A stretch of DNA of 64,000 nucleotides from Solea solea (Eukaryota; Chordata; Actinopteri; Pleuronectiformes; Soleidae). Every line of letters starts with the position of its first letter. Within the stretch, counting starts at the first letter, position 1. The notes under the pieces were generated by a model, which worked only from the letters and a program-made list of their open reading frames with translations, was not told the DNA's origin and searched no databases. The stretch lies in the NCBI RefSeq assembly GCF_958295425.1, contig NC_081154.1:21238540-21302539 (forward strand), in the 5' to 3' direction. The position numbers were made by a program, and so were the translations under genes. This document shows positions 35,251 to 46,475 of the stretch, piece by piece.

Positions 35251-35463
35251 GGGGCCACACGGTTGGTGTCGTGATTAGCACTCTTGCCTTTGTTTGCATG
35301 TTCTCCCTGTGTGGGTGTGTGTTTCCTCCCACAGTCCAAAAACATGCAATATGGGGATTAGGTCAATTGGACACTCTAAATGAACCGTAGGTGTGAGTGT
35401 GAGAGTGGATGGCTGTGATAGACTGGCTGTGATAGACTGTGATAGACTGGCGACCTGTGGTGT
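35251..35463 (+). mobile_element. tRNA-derived SINE, internally deleted
   Basis: Head GGCCACACGGTTGGTGTCGT and GATTAGCACTC (A-box region), then directly TTTGCATGTTCTCCCTGTGT, CACAGTCCAAAAACATGCAA and GGTCAATTGGACACTC. The B-box segment is missing compared with 45652-46043. It ends near GATAGACTGGCGACCTGTGG, where GATAGACTG is repeated three times. Confidence 0.8.
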
Positions 35464-36204
35464 TAACCCGTGTAAATGCAGATGTCAGATATGGGTCAGT
35501 TTTGAAACACAATGTTTAAACACAATGTCATCTAAAAGAAAATCCATAACATGTCTGAATTGGACATCAATACCTGTCATGTAAATGCAACCATTGACAC
35601 TGGCACTGATTTATGATGTAGGTCACTTCTACTTGACTCATGTGCTGACAATCACAACACTACTAAGCCTCCACCTTTTGGGAGGGAGCATATACTGTAT
35701 TTAGCATATTTAAACATATCTGATGTCAAATATATCTAAAATATGTTGAATTTTTCAACATAGTTGTAGAGCTAGTATTTTTGTATTGTTTAGTTTTGTG
35801 TTGCCCCAGTTGTATTAGTTTTCTCAGACATTTACAAATTTAACTTTAAATTCAATGCTTTTCAATGATTTGAACAACATAAAATCTAATTATATCATAA
35901 TAATGTCTTTTTTTTTTTTTGCTGACAACACACTGCATCTGTCCCCCATTTTTCCTTTCACCCTAACCAGTCAAGGCAGATGGCTGCACATTTTTGAGTC
36001 TGTTCTGTTACAGATCTCTTGTTTTTTCTCTCCACTGATGTCTAGTGTTTGCCCATTGTGCAAATTGTTGGGTTTCTTTGCTCTCTATAATGTTGTAAAG
36101 GTTTTTTATCTACATGCTATATACAGTGCCCTGAGATAAGGTATGTTGTGATTTGGAACTATACAAATGGTTAAATATAGCCAAGGTTAGCTAACACTTT
36201 TTCT
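35464..36204. other. unassigned AT-rich noncoding DNA
   Basis: No gene or repeat family recognised. Confidence 0.4.
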
Positions 36205-36715
36205 CCTCACTTTCACATGTCCTCCCTTTACTGGCTTCCTGTCCAGTTTAGGACTGACTTCAAGATTGCATTGCTTGTTCTAAAGATTCTGGTGCATCTC
36301 CAGACTCCTGCTAGAGTAATGAGATCTTTCAACCAGTTATTCCTGGATGTTCCTAGATCAAGGTGCATTTCAGTGGCTGCACCCATAGTTTATGAAATTG
36401 TTTAAGTAATAGTTTTCCTTTTCACAGCTCAAACCCTCGAAACTTTTATGGCTCTACTGAAAATGTATCACTTCTCTTTGGCATTCAATTTTTGAGCTGG
36501 CTTCTCTCTTATTTCTTCTTCTTCTTTCGGCTTCTTCCTTCAGGGATTCCCACAGGGGACCATATGCCTCCATCTTGCCCTATCTCTTATGTTCTCTTGT
36601 TTTGTGTCCTCATGTCCTCCTTTTAATAGTTTGACCTGTTTCTGTCATGTATTTATTGTGCCTGTACAGCACTTTGGTCTACTGATGTTTTGAATGTGCT
36701 ATATAATTCATTTGA
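36205..36715 (+). pseudogene. L2/Jockey-group LINE 3' end fragment
   Basis: SSLYWLPVQFRTDFKIALLV, LKILVHLQTP and NQLFLDVPRSRC are the conserved post-RT C-terminal motifs (LHWLPVQARIDFKI..., NQLLLVVPRTR...) of fish L2-like LINEs. The 3' UTR ends CAGCACTTTGGTCTAC and GTGCTATATAATTCA, typical of the family. It is 5'-truncated and contains a stop. Confidence 0.75.
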
Positions 36716-36821
36716 TGTTGACACTGACATGGACTTTGTTGGTGCATGTTAGTGGAATCTGTTATTGTCACCTTGTTTCTCCTCTCATCCTGTGGTCATT
36801 TCCTGCTGCTGATCTACAGTA

Positions 36822-36935
36822 GCTCAGTGGTAGAGCAATTCTTCCTTCAACTCGAAAGTTGTGGGTCCGATTCCTGGCTCCTCTTGTCTACATGCCGATG
36901 TGTCCCTGGTCCCTAGGTGTATTTTACCTGGTATA
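36822..36935 (+). mobile_element. tRNA-derived SINE head (second SINE family)
   Basis: TAGCTCAGTGGTAGAGC is an A-box and GGGTCCGATTCCTGG a B-box, with tRNA-like spacing. Then come CTACATGCCGATGTGTCC and CTGGTCCCTAGGTG, as in V-SINE-type bodies. The acceptor stem does not pair, so it is not a functional tRNA gene. The 3' part of the same family is seen at 43640-43860. Confidence 0.65.
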
Positions 36936-37481
36936 ATATACCAGAAAAAATAATAGTTCTCATCAAAATATATTAAAGTAAAACAATACATGGCACATTG
37001 AAGTACTTTTCTTTGATTTCCAAACATACAACATCTCATAAAACAAAAACAAGGCATCACTGGGGGACTCTATACAAAGCCTCTAAAATTAGTGAAAACA
37101 GGGTTGGAACTTGTTATTTGGTCTACACATTCCTCACAACTGTGGGAGAGATAAACAAAAAAGCTGATTATAATTTCAGTATTTCAGAAAATAACCATTA
37201 GGTGATATTTATTCATAACCTTACACTAAATAAGGACTACATTCAAATTGCAGTACCACTGTAACTTACCTTATGCCTTTCATACAGTCAGTACAGGCAG
37301 GGTAGTAATGTAGAGCACACACCGGTTGATGGCAGACATGTCACCTGTGTCTTCTCTTCCTGTCCAAGCCTGTTGGGAAGTCCGCCCCCTTAGTGAGGAC
37401 TTAGTGTAGGGTAGATGAGGACTCTGAGTTGACGTGACCTCTGCCCTGCCCATGGCTTGATTAGTGTCAGTGCCAAAGCCT

Positions 37482-37563
37482 GCACTGTAAGCAATTCCGG
37501 TTAATTTACAGCCAATTTTCAGCACAAACCTACTGTATTCGTGCAATACGGTTATGTACTGTA
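37482..37563. mobile_element. short MITE abutting the CACTG element
   Basis: CACTGTAAGCAATTCCGGTT at 37483 faces GCAATACGGTTATGTACTGT at 37540. The ~80-bp palindromic structure resembles a short fish MITE with ACTGTA ends. Limits approximate. Confidence 0.4.
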
Positions 37564-37839
37564 CACTGAGAAAAGAGGAAAAGTGGAGTTGTTCAATTTA
37601 CAAATATTAAACTAGTGTAAATAACATGAAATATTTCTGTTTCTCTTCAAAACATATGCCAATCTTGAAGATCACACTTAATTTTCAGCGGTGTTACATC
37701 TACATATCTAAATCATGTTAATACCAAATGAAATAGTTATGGTTTTCCTCCTCCACTTAGCAGTGGAGGGAAACCCCATCTATCGAGAAACTTTCACCGA
37801 GGGAATATTTTGGGGTCTGCCATTTCACCACCGATGCTG

Positions 37840-37871
37840 CAAGCACCAAAGAGTCATCTGCTTAAGGTAAA
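37840..37871 (+). promoter_or_regulatory. possible first-exon donor of the gene in the CACTG element
   Basis: CATCTGCTTAAG|GTAAAT at about 37866 looks like a splice donor, and a locally CpG-rich stretch follows (37990-38165). It could be a 5' untranslated exon and promoter; no start codon was assigned. Confidence 0.3.
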
Positions 37872-39154
37872 TTTAATTCACTCTAATAAATTATCGTTAG
37901 GAAGTGGGAGACATCACTTCAGAATCGTTGTTTTCACTAAGCAGGACGTTTTAATCTGCTATTAACATCGAGCAAGTCAAAGTTAATGCTAGCGTTAGCT
38001 ACCGCGAGCTAGCGCTATGCTAATGCCTGGAACAGAACTGTATTCTGTACTCGGTCGGCCGTGGTGTTCGGGGTGGTGGTGTCCGGAATGAAGGTGAGCT
38101 GGTCGAGGGGAACAGTTAACGGCGGTCGGCGTCAGGTCCCCGTTCGCGCGTCGCTGCCGTCGGCTCGCCTTGGGTAGCGCCTAGCAACTAACTTAGAACT
38201 GGTTTGGACTAGTGGAATCCGACTGTTTAATTAAAACAAAGTATCGCCAGTGATCTGAAAGTCAAAGTGGAGAAATGAAGCGTGGGTGTCAGGTAAACAG
38301 TGTTAGTAACTATGACTAATAGGCTAAATAAAATGAGAAATGAAATCTAAATTGTGTAAATTATTAACTGCCAGCCAGTTTCAAAGCAGTGGCCGAATTG
38401 ACGTATGTAGCAGTCAATGGCAGCCAATGAGTTAAAATGAGCAAGCCAATGTGCAATAGCAGATTATTCTGGAACCAGGCTAAATACACACCACCAGGGG
38501 CAGGCTGCATGTAATGTTACTGTGAAATTGCTGGCAGAGTTGGCACTGCAGTCACAGGTAAAGAAAACATTACTACAGGTCTAGAGCAGCTTACAGTATC
38601 TTGATTTACTTTATCCAACTTAATATTTTGAGGAAAATCAAAGCAAAAATTGAGTAAAATAGGCCGCAATAACTGTAAAACTCAGCCGTAATAACCATAT
38701 AACAACCACATGGGTTTAGCGCATGCAATATGTTGCGCCAGTAAATTTGTGGCTGTACTAACTACTAACTAAATTTGGTAGCACGTGCTAATAGGAATTT
38801 TTTTTTAATTTCAAGCCCTGAGTGGTGATAGACGCTGTCTTGGCGATTGTTGACAATTGATAAATTGGTAATAGAATGATAAATGTAGTATAATATAGAG
38901 TTTGAACAGTTATCCCATTACCTCTGTTAACCCCTGGTAACATTTTTATCCTTAAGATTATTTGGGTCAAATTGACCAGAGGTGTCTATGTGGTTTTAAA
39001 AACAGTATAACTCTGTTAACCCATTAACCTTAAACATTTATCTGTGAGCCAATTAACACATAGTAAAGATTCATATTTGTTCTGAAGTTTGCGTGTGAAT
39101 TCTCACTCCAGAGTTGAACTTCTTGCTGATGTTACGAGAACAAACAGGGAAGTG

Positions 39155-41705
39155 ATCAAAATGAAAATGGAGAAAACCTTTTCATACAGGAGCGAGAAGT
39201 CATTTCCAAGGAGCCAATGGTTAATGACAAGGCAAGATGGCCAGCATTCTTTCACTTGAGTGAGGTATGTTACTTTGACATGTTTCTTCAACTGCTACTG
39301 TTCTGTCCCCTTGTGAAATTTATGCTAACCGGGTCTACCGATACTAACTGATATTCTCTCCCCAGTGAAATGCAGCCTGTAAAGCCCCTTTCACACTGCA
39401 CGAAAAGAACACGTGCAGTGTGAAAGGGTCAATGCGTGATTTTGAGCCGCTTCTAACGACCCTCCAAGCAACCCGGGAGTTTAGCAGCATGGCTCGGCTG
39501 CAGTGTGAAAAGGGCGTCCCGCAAAATTACCCGATGACGTCAGTCTTTGATATATCAGACACACATTCAGTTTACGAGCAGACGTGTGTTGATAGCCGCG
39601 CTCTTTGTTTACATCCCGTTTTTGGCGCTTCAGCGTCATGACGTACGAGAGACAAAAACACAAGCACGCAGCTCTCACAGCGGGAGGTCAGACAAAGCGT
39701 GCTGGAAGCTTGAAAGTGACGAAATGCCGAGCAGAGAGTCCCGCAGGAATGCGGGTGAGGCTGTGTGAAAGTGGTTGCTGAGTGGTTGAAAACCTTTGTT
39801 TTATAAATGGGTCTGCCTGGGCCGGCTAGATGTCGAAGGTTGAGTTTTTTGTTGTTTTTTTGTTGTTATGTATTGCAGTTGTGCAATACATTATTTCTTT
39901 GTGTTCTTTCAGGAAATTGCTTTGGAGTTGCTAGAAGTCAAGGCTGACTTTGCATTGACATGTATTGCAGTTGTGCGTATCAATTCTTAATCTGTGTGCT
40001 TTCAGATAAATGCAGAGTACAAGAGCATCACCACCATGCTGCTCCAGTCAAGATTCCTCTCCCAGCTGGATATTCACACAGACCAGCTGATCAAGTTATT
40101 CGGGAAACGAGGAGGACTGATTGGAACCAAACTGAAGCACATCCTGGAAGAGATTGGGAAGGCAAGTGTTGAGTGATTGATTGACTGACCTTATTAAACC
40201 TTATGCCCTGCTAGGGAATTTAGTGTATGTTTGAGGTGCATTCATTAAGTCTTTATATCAATTAACACAAACTCCTTAAAGAAGAAAATTAAAAAATATA
40301 TTTATCTTTCATAATTTTATTGCAGTTCAAAGTGCCGCATACAAATCTTGTAGCTTAAGGGACCCAGTGTAACTTATTTATAATGGGCATAAGAGTTAAT
40401 CCTAGTCAGACATTTTCTCCGACTGCGTCCCGTTAGTGGAGTGCCGGTCCATTTTCAGTGTTGCAGAATGTAGTTCCCTCTAGTTGATGGGATCACGGAG
40501 ATAAAATGTTTTTCTCCAAAAAACAATATGCGTTCAAAAGAGTAATCCATTTGTGTCACTAATTCTTTGCTGCAAAAACGTCCGACTTTGCAATCACCCA
40601 CTACTATTTTCCCTCTGTTTGTATCACTGCACACATCTTTCCATCAGCTGATGGAGAGAGGACAGAAGGGGTTGACGTGCTCTGAAGGAGACGCTGCGAC
40701 ACGCCTTCTTTAGTGTCGTGGTGTCTCCTTCCGAGCACGTCAACCCTGTGAATCAGATGTTTTTTGGAGGAAAGCGCTTTATCTCCTGTCCACAGCAACT
40801 GGAGGGAATTACTTTCACAGAAACCGGGCCGGAACTCTGCTCACGGGACCCAGTGGGGGAAAAGTCACTGCTGATAAACGACACTGACAGTGAGGATTTC
40901 ACTGAACTTCATGTCCAAAATCAGAACTATCCCTTTAAGTTCTTCAATATTCAACAATACCTAAGCAAAACTGATATTTTAAGTGAAATACACCAAATCT
41001 TGAATAGGTTTGATCCTTGGCCTCGTTGAGTCAAATTGATTTGGAAAATCTGCATAAACTGTTAAACCTGTTAATAAAGTCTCTTTCCAGAGTGAGGACA
41101 CTGAGGTTGTAAGAGAACTAATCATAAAGGGACTGTGCGTATATCTTCACGAGGACCCAGCACACCTGTTCATGGAATATGAGGCGAGTCCAACTAATGT
41201 ATTATTGACAGCAGAATTTAGATTACTTTACAAGGACAAGTGTTTTAGAGTTGATAGTTTGAGTCCCGGCTGTGTGTGTGTAACAATGCTTGTTGTGAAT
41301 GTGTGTGTAACAATGCTTTGAAACCTTTCTAATTCCCCTTCAGGTGGTGATTGGTCATATTTTGCTCCTATGAAAATTATTGTCTGTGTCCTGTAGAATG
41401 AAGACCATTCTGCAATCCAGGACGGAATCGAGGATACCACGGTGGGAATTTTCTTCATAAGGCAAAATTGCGGTAGTGAGGTAGAGGACATCCTCGTGGT
41501 CCTTGAAGGCCAGGCCATATTGGTTGACCTACCAAGTCGTGGAGTGGCGGTTGCCATGCTGTTTGGCCTTATTTACAACTTAAACCTGGACTACCGTCCC
41601 CAACTCAGATACACCTTTGAGGTGATACAGAAAGTTGTAATGGAGTTGGAAGGCAAAGTGCTGTCAAAAAGGGCACAGGCCCTGAAGATCCGACTCTTTG
41701 AATAG
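39155..41705 (+). CDS. spliced gene of a teleost uncharacterised (SAMD3-like) family
   Basis: Four consecutive coding pieces are supported. Piece 1 ends at 39264 ([20 protein letters not shown], donor GAG|GTATGT; its start is unclear because the frame meets a TGA upstream). Piece 2 is 40006-40161, after acceptor [27 protein letters not shown] and [12 protein letters not shown]. Piece 3 is 41091-41183, after [28 protein letters not shown]. Piece 4 is 41397-41705, after [39 protein letters not shown] and [16 protein letters not shown], ending at TAG 41703-41705. This matches from memory a high-copy teleost family annotated as uncharacterised or 'sterile alpha motif domain-containing protein 3-like'. 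Its molecular function is not known to me, and the N-terminal SAM part was not found. The donors after pieces 2 and 3 look like GC rather than GT. The carrier appears to be a CACTG-ended transposon. Confidence 0.6.
39381..39790. mobile_element. MITE-like insertion in an intron
   Basis: Begins CCCCTTTCACACTGCACG, with a local palindrome (CTTTCACACTGCACG..CGTGCAGTGTGAAAG, 39386-39427), and ends near GCTGTGTGAAAGTGGTT. The sequence type is common in fish introns. The ends are only partly inverted. Confidence 0.5.
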
Positions 41706-42213
41706 AGATGGTATCTTAGAAAATGTCATAGTTTTCTGTTTTGCAAATTGTGTTATATATGTTTATGAGAGCGCCTAAGTCTCTCGGGTTGCCTTAGTTT
41801 GATTTGACAAAGCTTTTTTTTTCTTTTTCTTTTTTTTTAAAAGAGCAGCATACAGAAATTTAATTTTAATGTATATTTGGTAAATTCTAATTGAAATATA
41901 GTATAATAAACATAAAAGATGGACACAAGTTGCATAATAAAAATGCAATTGCAATCACGTAATAATGATATGAAATAATTGCTACTAAAATGTGATTTTA
42001 TTGTTCGTTAAATGTGAACAAATTGGGGATAGTTGCATGATGAAATCATGTTTGTCTAATGTAAAATTCTTAGGTGTAGTAAAAAGGAAATATTCATTAT
42101 GGTGTAACATGATTTTATTATGTGCAATATTCATGTTGGCATAACATGATTTTTTTGTGTGCAACCGATGTCCATACTTTTTTCATGTAAATTCAACAGA
42201 TTTTTTCAGTGTA

Positions 42214-43638
42214 GTTAGCATGCTAATGTTAATGCATTGTGGCTGTGCATCTACAAAGTAGAAGGTAACATTAATTAATAATTTTCCTGGTCTGTAACGT
42301 TATCTTATTCAGAAAGTTTGCATGACCAAAAATAATGTTTGAAATCAAACTGAAGTTCAGCAAGCTACACCCACGTGAGTGATTGTGAGTGTGATTTTAA
42401 AATGGCACTAATCATTGAGGCTGAGATTTGAATAATGTTATAAATAAATAAATAATAAATAAGTTATTTTCATAAAAAAGGTAAATATTGATTGTGATTC
42501 ATATATTCGTAATATTATTTGTAACTATTTCTTTTCATTGTGTTATACATTTCTGTAAAGCTTGTCGATTGGTTGCCTGCTCATCTGTCAACACAGTCGT
42601 CCAATCGTGAGATACCGGTGTGGGACATGCAGTAGGCAGGTTAGATCTATATGGAGAGACTGAACATCAGAAAGACGACATGGGTGTTTTGCTGTAATGC
42701 CTGTTTTGCAATATTGTAATAATGAGTATTGTTCTTTTGCCAGGATAGATGCAGAGTTTGTCAACAGTACATGGACATACAAAAGCATACAGAAGAGAAC
42801 AGGACCAGAATACCTTGTTTACCCTCGGAGCGGTGAGCGGCAGGTATCGGCTCTGAGTGAGAAGCTATGTGGGTCAAGGCCGCGGTCACAGGTTTTCTGT
42901 TTTCCCTCATCGTCATCCATCCATCCATAACCTCCCTACTCCCCTTCCATCACCTACACACACACCGCACGCTAACTGAGGACGGACAGAGTGAGTAACC
43001 CAATTGCACGTGCAGTTATCTTTTTATTTTACTTATCTGAGTGAAGTGGTCCCTGAGTTTTTGACCTCACCGAATCCGAGCATCGAACCAGGCCCACATC
43101 TTTTTATTTCAAAGACTGTTTAGACTTTATGTATGGTGTGAATATAGTCATTGGTTTGGGCATTGAACTATTTTTGTTTGTATTTCAAGAATATGTGAAT
43201 GTTTCTGAAGGATCTGTGAAAATATGGGAACATTTAGTGCTAAGCTTGGGTTGTGTGTAATACACATGGGTTGTGTGTATTTTAAGTACTGTGTGTGAGT
43301 GATAATTGCAATTTATGATGGATGATTTGGATGAATTCATGATATGGAATAATAAATATGGCCACCTGAATGTTGTTAACCTTAATTTTAAAACACAAAC
43401 ACTAACCAAAATAAAGTAAAATAGTAAAATCCACCTGAAAAATATTACCCTCTATCAATTAACCTCGGGTGAAAATCCGACACATCCAAACACATGCCTA
43501 TTGAAAAAGCAGTGATGGGGTCAGGGAAACACTCCTACCTTCAATATTGTCCTTAAACAGCATGAAGGTACCCAAGGACCCATGCAACTCAGACAAGAGC
43601 AACAGAATAAAAATCACATATTCATAATTGTGTGGGTG
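42214..43638. other. noncoding; one unassigned spliced-looking segment
   Basis: An acceptor-like TTCTTTTGCCAG (42733-42744) precedes an open segment 42745-42930 (DAEFVNSTWTYKSIQKRTGP...) that I cannot assign to a family. The rest is AT-rich, with a TAAATAAATAATAAATAAG run near 42440. Confidence 0.3.
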
Positions 43639-43639
43639 A

Positions 43640-43860
43640 AAATCACCCAACGTTAGTGTTCCAGGTTCCACTATGCTCTTGATGGCTGTGTCGCAGTGTG
43701 TGAATTGGTATGAATGATGAGGGATAGAAAATACACTGTACATAGATACGCTGTATGAATGTGTGAGTGAATGGGTGAATGGCAAAAACTGTAGTGAAAA
43801 GCAGCTCTGAGTGGTCATCAATACTAGAAATGTGCTATATAAATACAAACCATTTACACA
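43640..43860 (+). mobile_element. tRNA-derived SINE 3' part (V-SINE-like)
   Basis: GATGGCTGTGTCGCAGTGTG, TGAGTGAATGGGTGAATGGC, AGCTCTGAGTGGTCATCAAT and GTGCTATATAAATACAAACC match the body and tail of a common fish SINE whose head type occurs at 36822. Confidence 0.65.
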
Positions 43861-44794
43861 CTTTTATTTTCTATCTCTGCCAGTTGCATGTAAAAAAATT
43901 AACATGTCAGCAATTTTTGTACAGACGGCAGGAGAGTTATTTATGTGTATGTGTTTGTGCATGATCACAGGGTAATCCTTGTTTCATGTATTTTTGGAAA
44001 ATCTGGTCAACCCCTGTAGTGTTTTTAATTGGGATTGCAGTACCAGCTAAGCGCTAAAGGTTGATGCTGTACATATTTCACACATATCACCTTTAATATT
44101 TAACAATCATTTTTAGAGATTCTGCGTACTGCAGCTTTAACTGTAGTACTCAACAGATCCATTTGCACCATCCTTGACCATGTCACCTGCTGTTGTTCCT
44201 GTTTGCTGCATCATGGAGAACTCTCTCCTCCCCTCACCCCGTCCAAAACACAAGAGTAAATCCAGTTAGGACTGATCTGCTGCCCAATTAGCCTCAAATC
44301 CTCGCAGATGCAGATCTAATTTCAGCCTCTTAGTACCACAAACAGGAAGAAGAAGCAAGTCGATAAACAGCCCATGGTCACTGTTGGATGGAGTGAAGTG
44401 CTGGTGATGGGGGGGTGGCGGTGAAGGAGGAGGGAGAACACGGTGACAAAGTGGAAAAAGGAAAGCGAGAAGGGGAGGGGGGAGTCATTATCCTTTCTCC
44501 AGTTCATCACTCAACCTAATGGCAGTCGAGCAAATTTAGATATAATATGTAACATTTCTGCATTCAATTCTGCATTTACTTACTTTATCTAAATCTGAGC
44601 TATTTACAGAATCTGAACATGTGAGTTCTAAGCTTTCCATCAATGTCTAACACATGGAAATATTTGAAAAAGATGTGGCCATTTGAATGTAGGCACTCCT
44701 CAAACTGCTTTAGGAACAATTTTAGCCTCAAAGATTTACATCTTCTGGGAGCCAGGAGACAGAATCATTACATTTACATAGCCCAACCCCCTCC
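43861..44794. other. unassigned noncoding DNA
   Basis: No gene recognised. The sequence near 44090-44150 (TTCTGCGTACTGCAGC) is of a type common in fish repeats. Confidence 0.35.
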
Positions 44795-45198
44795 TGGTCG
44801 AGCTGTCAGTGAAACCACACCTCTCAGTGTGTGCTGCTTCTCATCACAGAAACTGGAGCACAGATACTAGTTTGTGAGCTTCACTGCTACACACAACAAC
44901 ACATATACAATACATACAAAACTGGACTTAATAACCTCTTAAATTGTAACAATTTAAATGAAATAACTTGAAAAATACATAGAAAGGGGGTGTGGCTTAT
45001 TCTGTTATCATTTCTTGTCCTTACACTAGTGTAGTCTTATTTCCATCATCTGTTTTTGTTGTTGTTTCTTTTCTTTTTGAAATAACAGTTTGCAGTTGCA
45101 GTAAATACACTTTCATCATTACATAGTCCATTTTATTAGTCAGGAGGCTACTTTTAGTTGCAATATTTAACTTTTAGATTTTATATCCTGACCATTAG
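44795..45198 (-). repeat. dispersed repeat, copy 2 (inverse of 2880-3223)
   Basis: Complement of the repeat at 2880-3223, with the landmarks in reverse order: AACTGGAGCACAGATACTAG, CTACACACAACAAC, AGAAAGGGGGTGTGGCTTAT, TTACACTAGTG, TTACATAGTCCA, AGTCAGGAGGCTACTTTTAG, TTTATATCCTGACC. Confidence 0.8.
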
Positions 45199-45651
45199 GG
45201 AAGAAATAAGTTGGAATTGTCATTGCTCTGACCCTCTAATTATGTTCTACTTCCTAAAATAATGGCACATGTCAATTTTTGTGAAATTTAATTCATGTTT
45301 AAAATGTTTATACCAATTGATGAATAATGCAAAACATTCCTTTCAATTTAGTGTTTATGTAAACAATTCAGCAATTATTATGTTTATTTAACTAACATTA
45401 TTATACCTTCAGTATTTATGTTTGAAGAAAAATTGCTGTTTATTGTCTTTAAGTCATCGAAATATGGTAACCTCTAGTTGAAATATGGTAACTTCAAACT
45501 AAACTTAAGAAAACAAAACAGCACTGGTATTATCAGTTCTGATAAAAACATTTCAGCCAGTAGATTTATTTTTCTGTTGCTATATTCATCATGGTCTGCT
45601 TACGTTAGGGTGGTCCTTATTTTTCAAGATTACATTTTTTTTTTTTTTTTT
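45199..45651. other. unassigned AT-rich DNA ending in a T run
   Basis: No gene. The T run at about 45635-45651 is the left junction of the SINE insertion. Confidence 0.4.
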
Positions 45652-46043
45652 GCGGGTCACACGGTGGTGTAGTGGTTAGCACTCTCGCCTTGCAGCGAGA
45701 AGACCCGGGTTCGAGCCCCGGTTGGAACAAGGGCCTTTCTGCATGGAGTTTGCATGTTCTCCCCGTGTGTGCGTGGGTTCTCTCCGGGTTCTCCGGCTTC
45801 CTCCCACAGTCCAAAAACATGCAATGTGGGGATAGGTAAATTGGACACTCCAAATTGACCATAGGAGTGTGTGTGAGAGTGAATGGTTGTTTGTCTGTAT
45901 CTGTGTGTGGCCCTGCGATGGACTGGCGAACTGTCCAGGGTGTACCCCGCCTATCGCCCGATGTAGCTGAGATTGGCACAGCACCCCCCGCGACCCTCTG
46001 GCAGAGGATAAAGCGGTAGATGATGACTGACTGACTGACTGAC
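45652..46043 (+). mobile_element. intact tRNA-derived SINE with RTE-like tail
   Basis: A polymerase III head with A-box TGGTGTAGTGGTTAGC and B-box GGTTCGAGCCC (45708-45718) is followed by the conserved body (GTTTGCATGTTCTCCCCGTG; CACAGTCCAAAAACATGCAA; ACTGGCGAACTGTCCAGGGT). The 3' end GAGGATAAAGCGGTAGATG, with a (GACT)n tail, resembles RTE-type LINE ends; this points to RTE-driven mobilisation. T-rich ACATTTTTT sequence on both sides may be the target duplication. Fragments of the same family lie at 27857, 29941 and 35251. Confidence 0.9.
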
Positions 46044-46097
46044 ATTTTTTTGCCCTCTGAAATTATTCCATTTAGGGACAAAAAACAACTACTTGTA

Positions 46098-46160
46098 CAC
46101 TGTAACATGTGTTTTTGCCTGTTGGTTATTTTAACATTTGCCTGTTGGTTATTTTAACAT
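46098..46160 (+). mobile_element. possible left end of a second CACTG element
   Basis: GTA precedes CACTGTAACATG at 46098, as GTA precedes CACTG at 37564. A 22-bp subterminal unit (TTGCCTGTTGGTTATTTTAA + CA) is present in two tandem copies (46115-46136 and 46137-46158). The motif GTTGGTTATTTTAACA is comparable in position to GTTGTTCAATTTACA in the 37.6-kb element. No right end was found. Confidence 0.35.
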
Positions 46161-46319
46161 ATTATCCTAGTCAGTAGGACAAATGATTACTGAGTTTGTC
46201 ATAATAACATGAAATTATTATTTAAAAATGTCTCAACTACAAAATAAATACTAAATTGGAAATGTATGTCAACTTGACTTTGGAGCAAGCCCCAACCCTC
46301 CGTGATGTCACCCATCTGA

Positions 46320-46475
46320 CTTGAAATGCATTATGGGAGTTCAGGGCAGGTAACATGTGCACCGTGGAGGACGTTGTCTACGCCATTTTGTCTTGAGTTC
46401 ACTATCGACTTTACGTGGTGAATTTAGGATTTATTTCCGAAGACACCTCAGATGGGAGCAGTGGAAGACGTTCTT
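46320..46475 (+). promoter_or_regulatory. candidate promoter and first exon
   Basis: GCATTATGGGAGTTC, CGCCATTTTGTC and a CpG-containing tract precede an ATG at 46451 in a favourable context (CAGATGG). The reading frame MGAVEDVL runs into a consensus donor CTTG|GTAAGT at 46475. It could be the first exon of the transposon-borne gene whose later parts lie at 54.6-56.9 kb; this link is inferred only. Confidence 0.35.

Larger units (their letters stand above)
37564..42211 (+). mobile_element. candidate CACTA-like element carrying a spliced gene
   Basis: The left end CACTGAGAAAAG at 37564 is followed by GTTGTTCAATTTACA. The right end, read as its complement from 42211, is CACTGAAAAAATCTGTTGAA, then TTTACATG. 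The terminal CACTG and the internal TTGTTCAATTTACA / TGTTGAATTTACA motifs correspond. TA lies immediately outside each end (37562-37563, 42212-42213). CACTA/CACTG ends with a 2-3 bp target duplication mark the CACTA (En/Spm) and related superfamilies. The 4.65-kb interior holds a multi-exon gene on the same strand and no complete transposase. The boundary assignment is an inference from short ends. Confidence 0.5.

Noticed and set aside
36822..36890. tRNA gene
   Set aside because: A- and B-box-like sequences are present but the acceptor arms do not pair and a SINE body follows.
45617..46108. 163-codon minus-strand frame
   Set aside because: It is the antisense of an intact tRNA-derived SINE.
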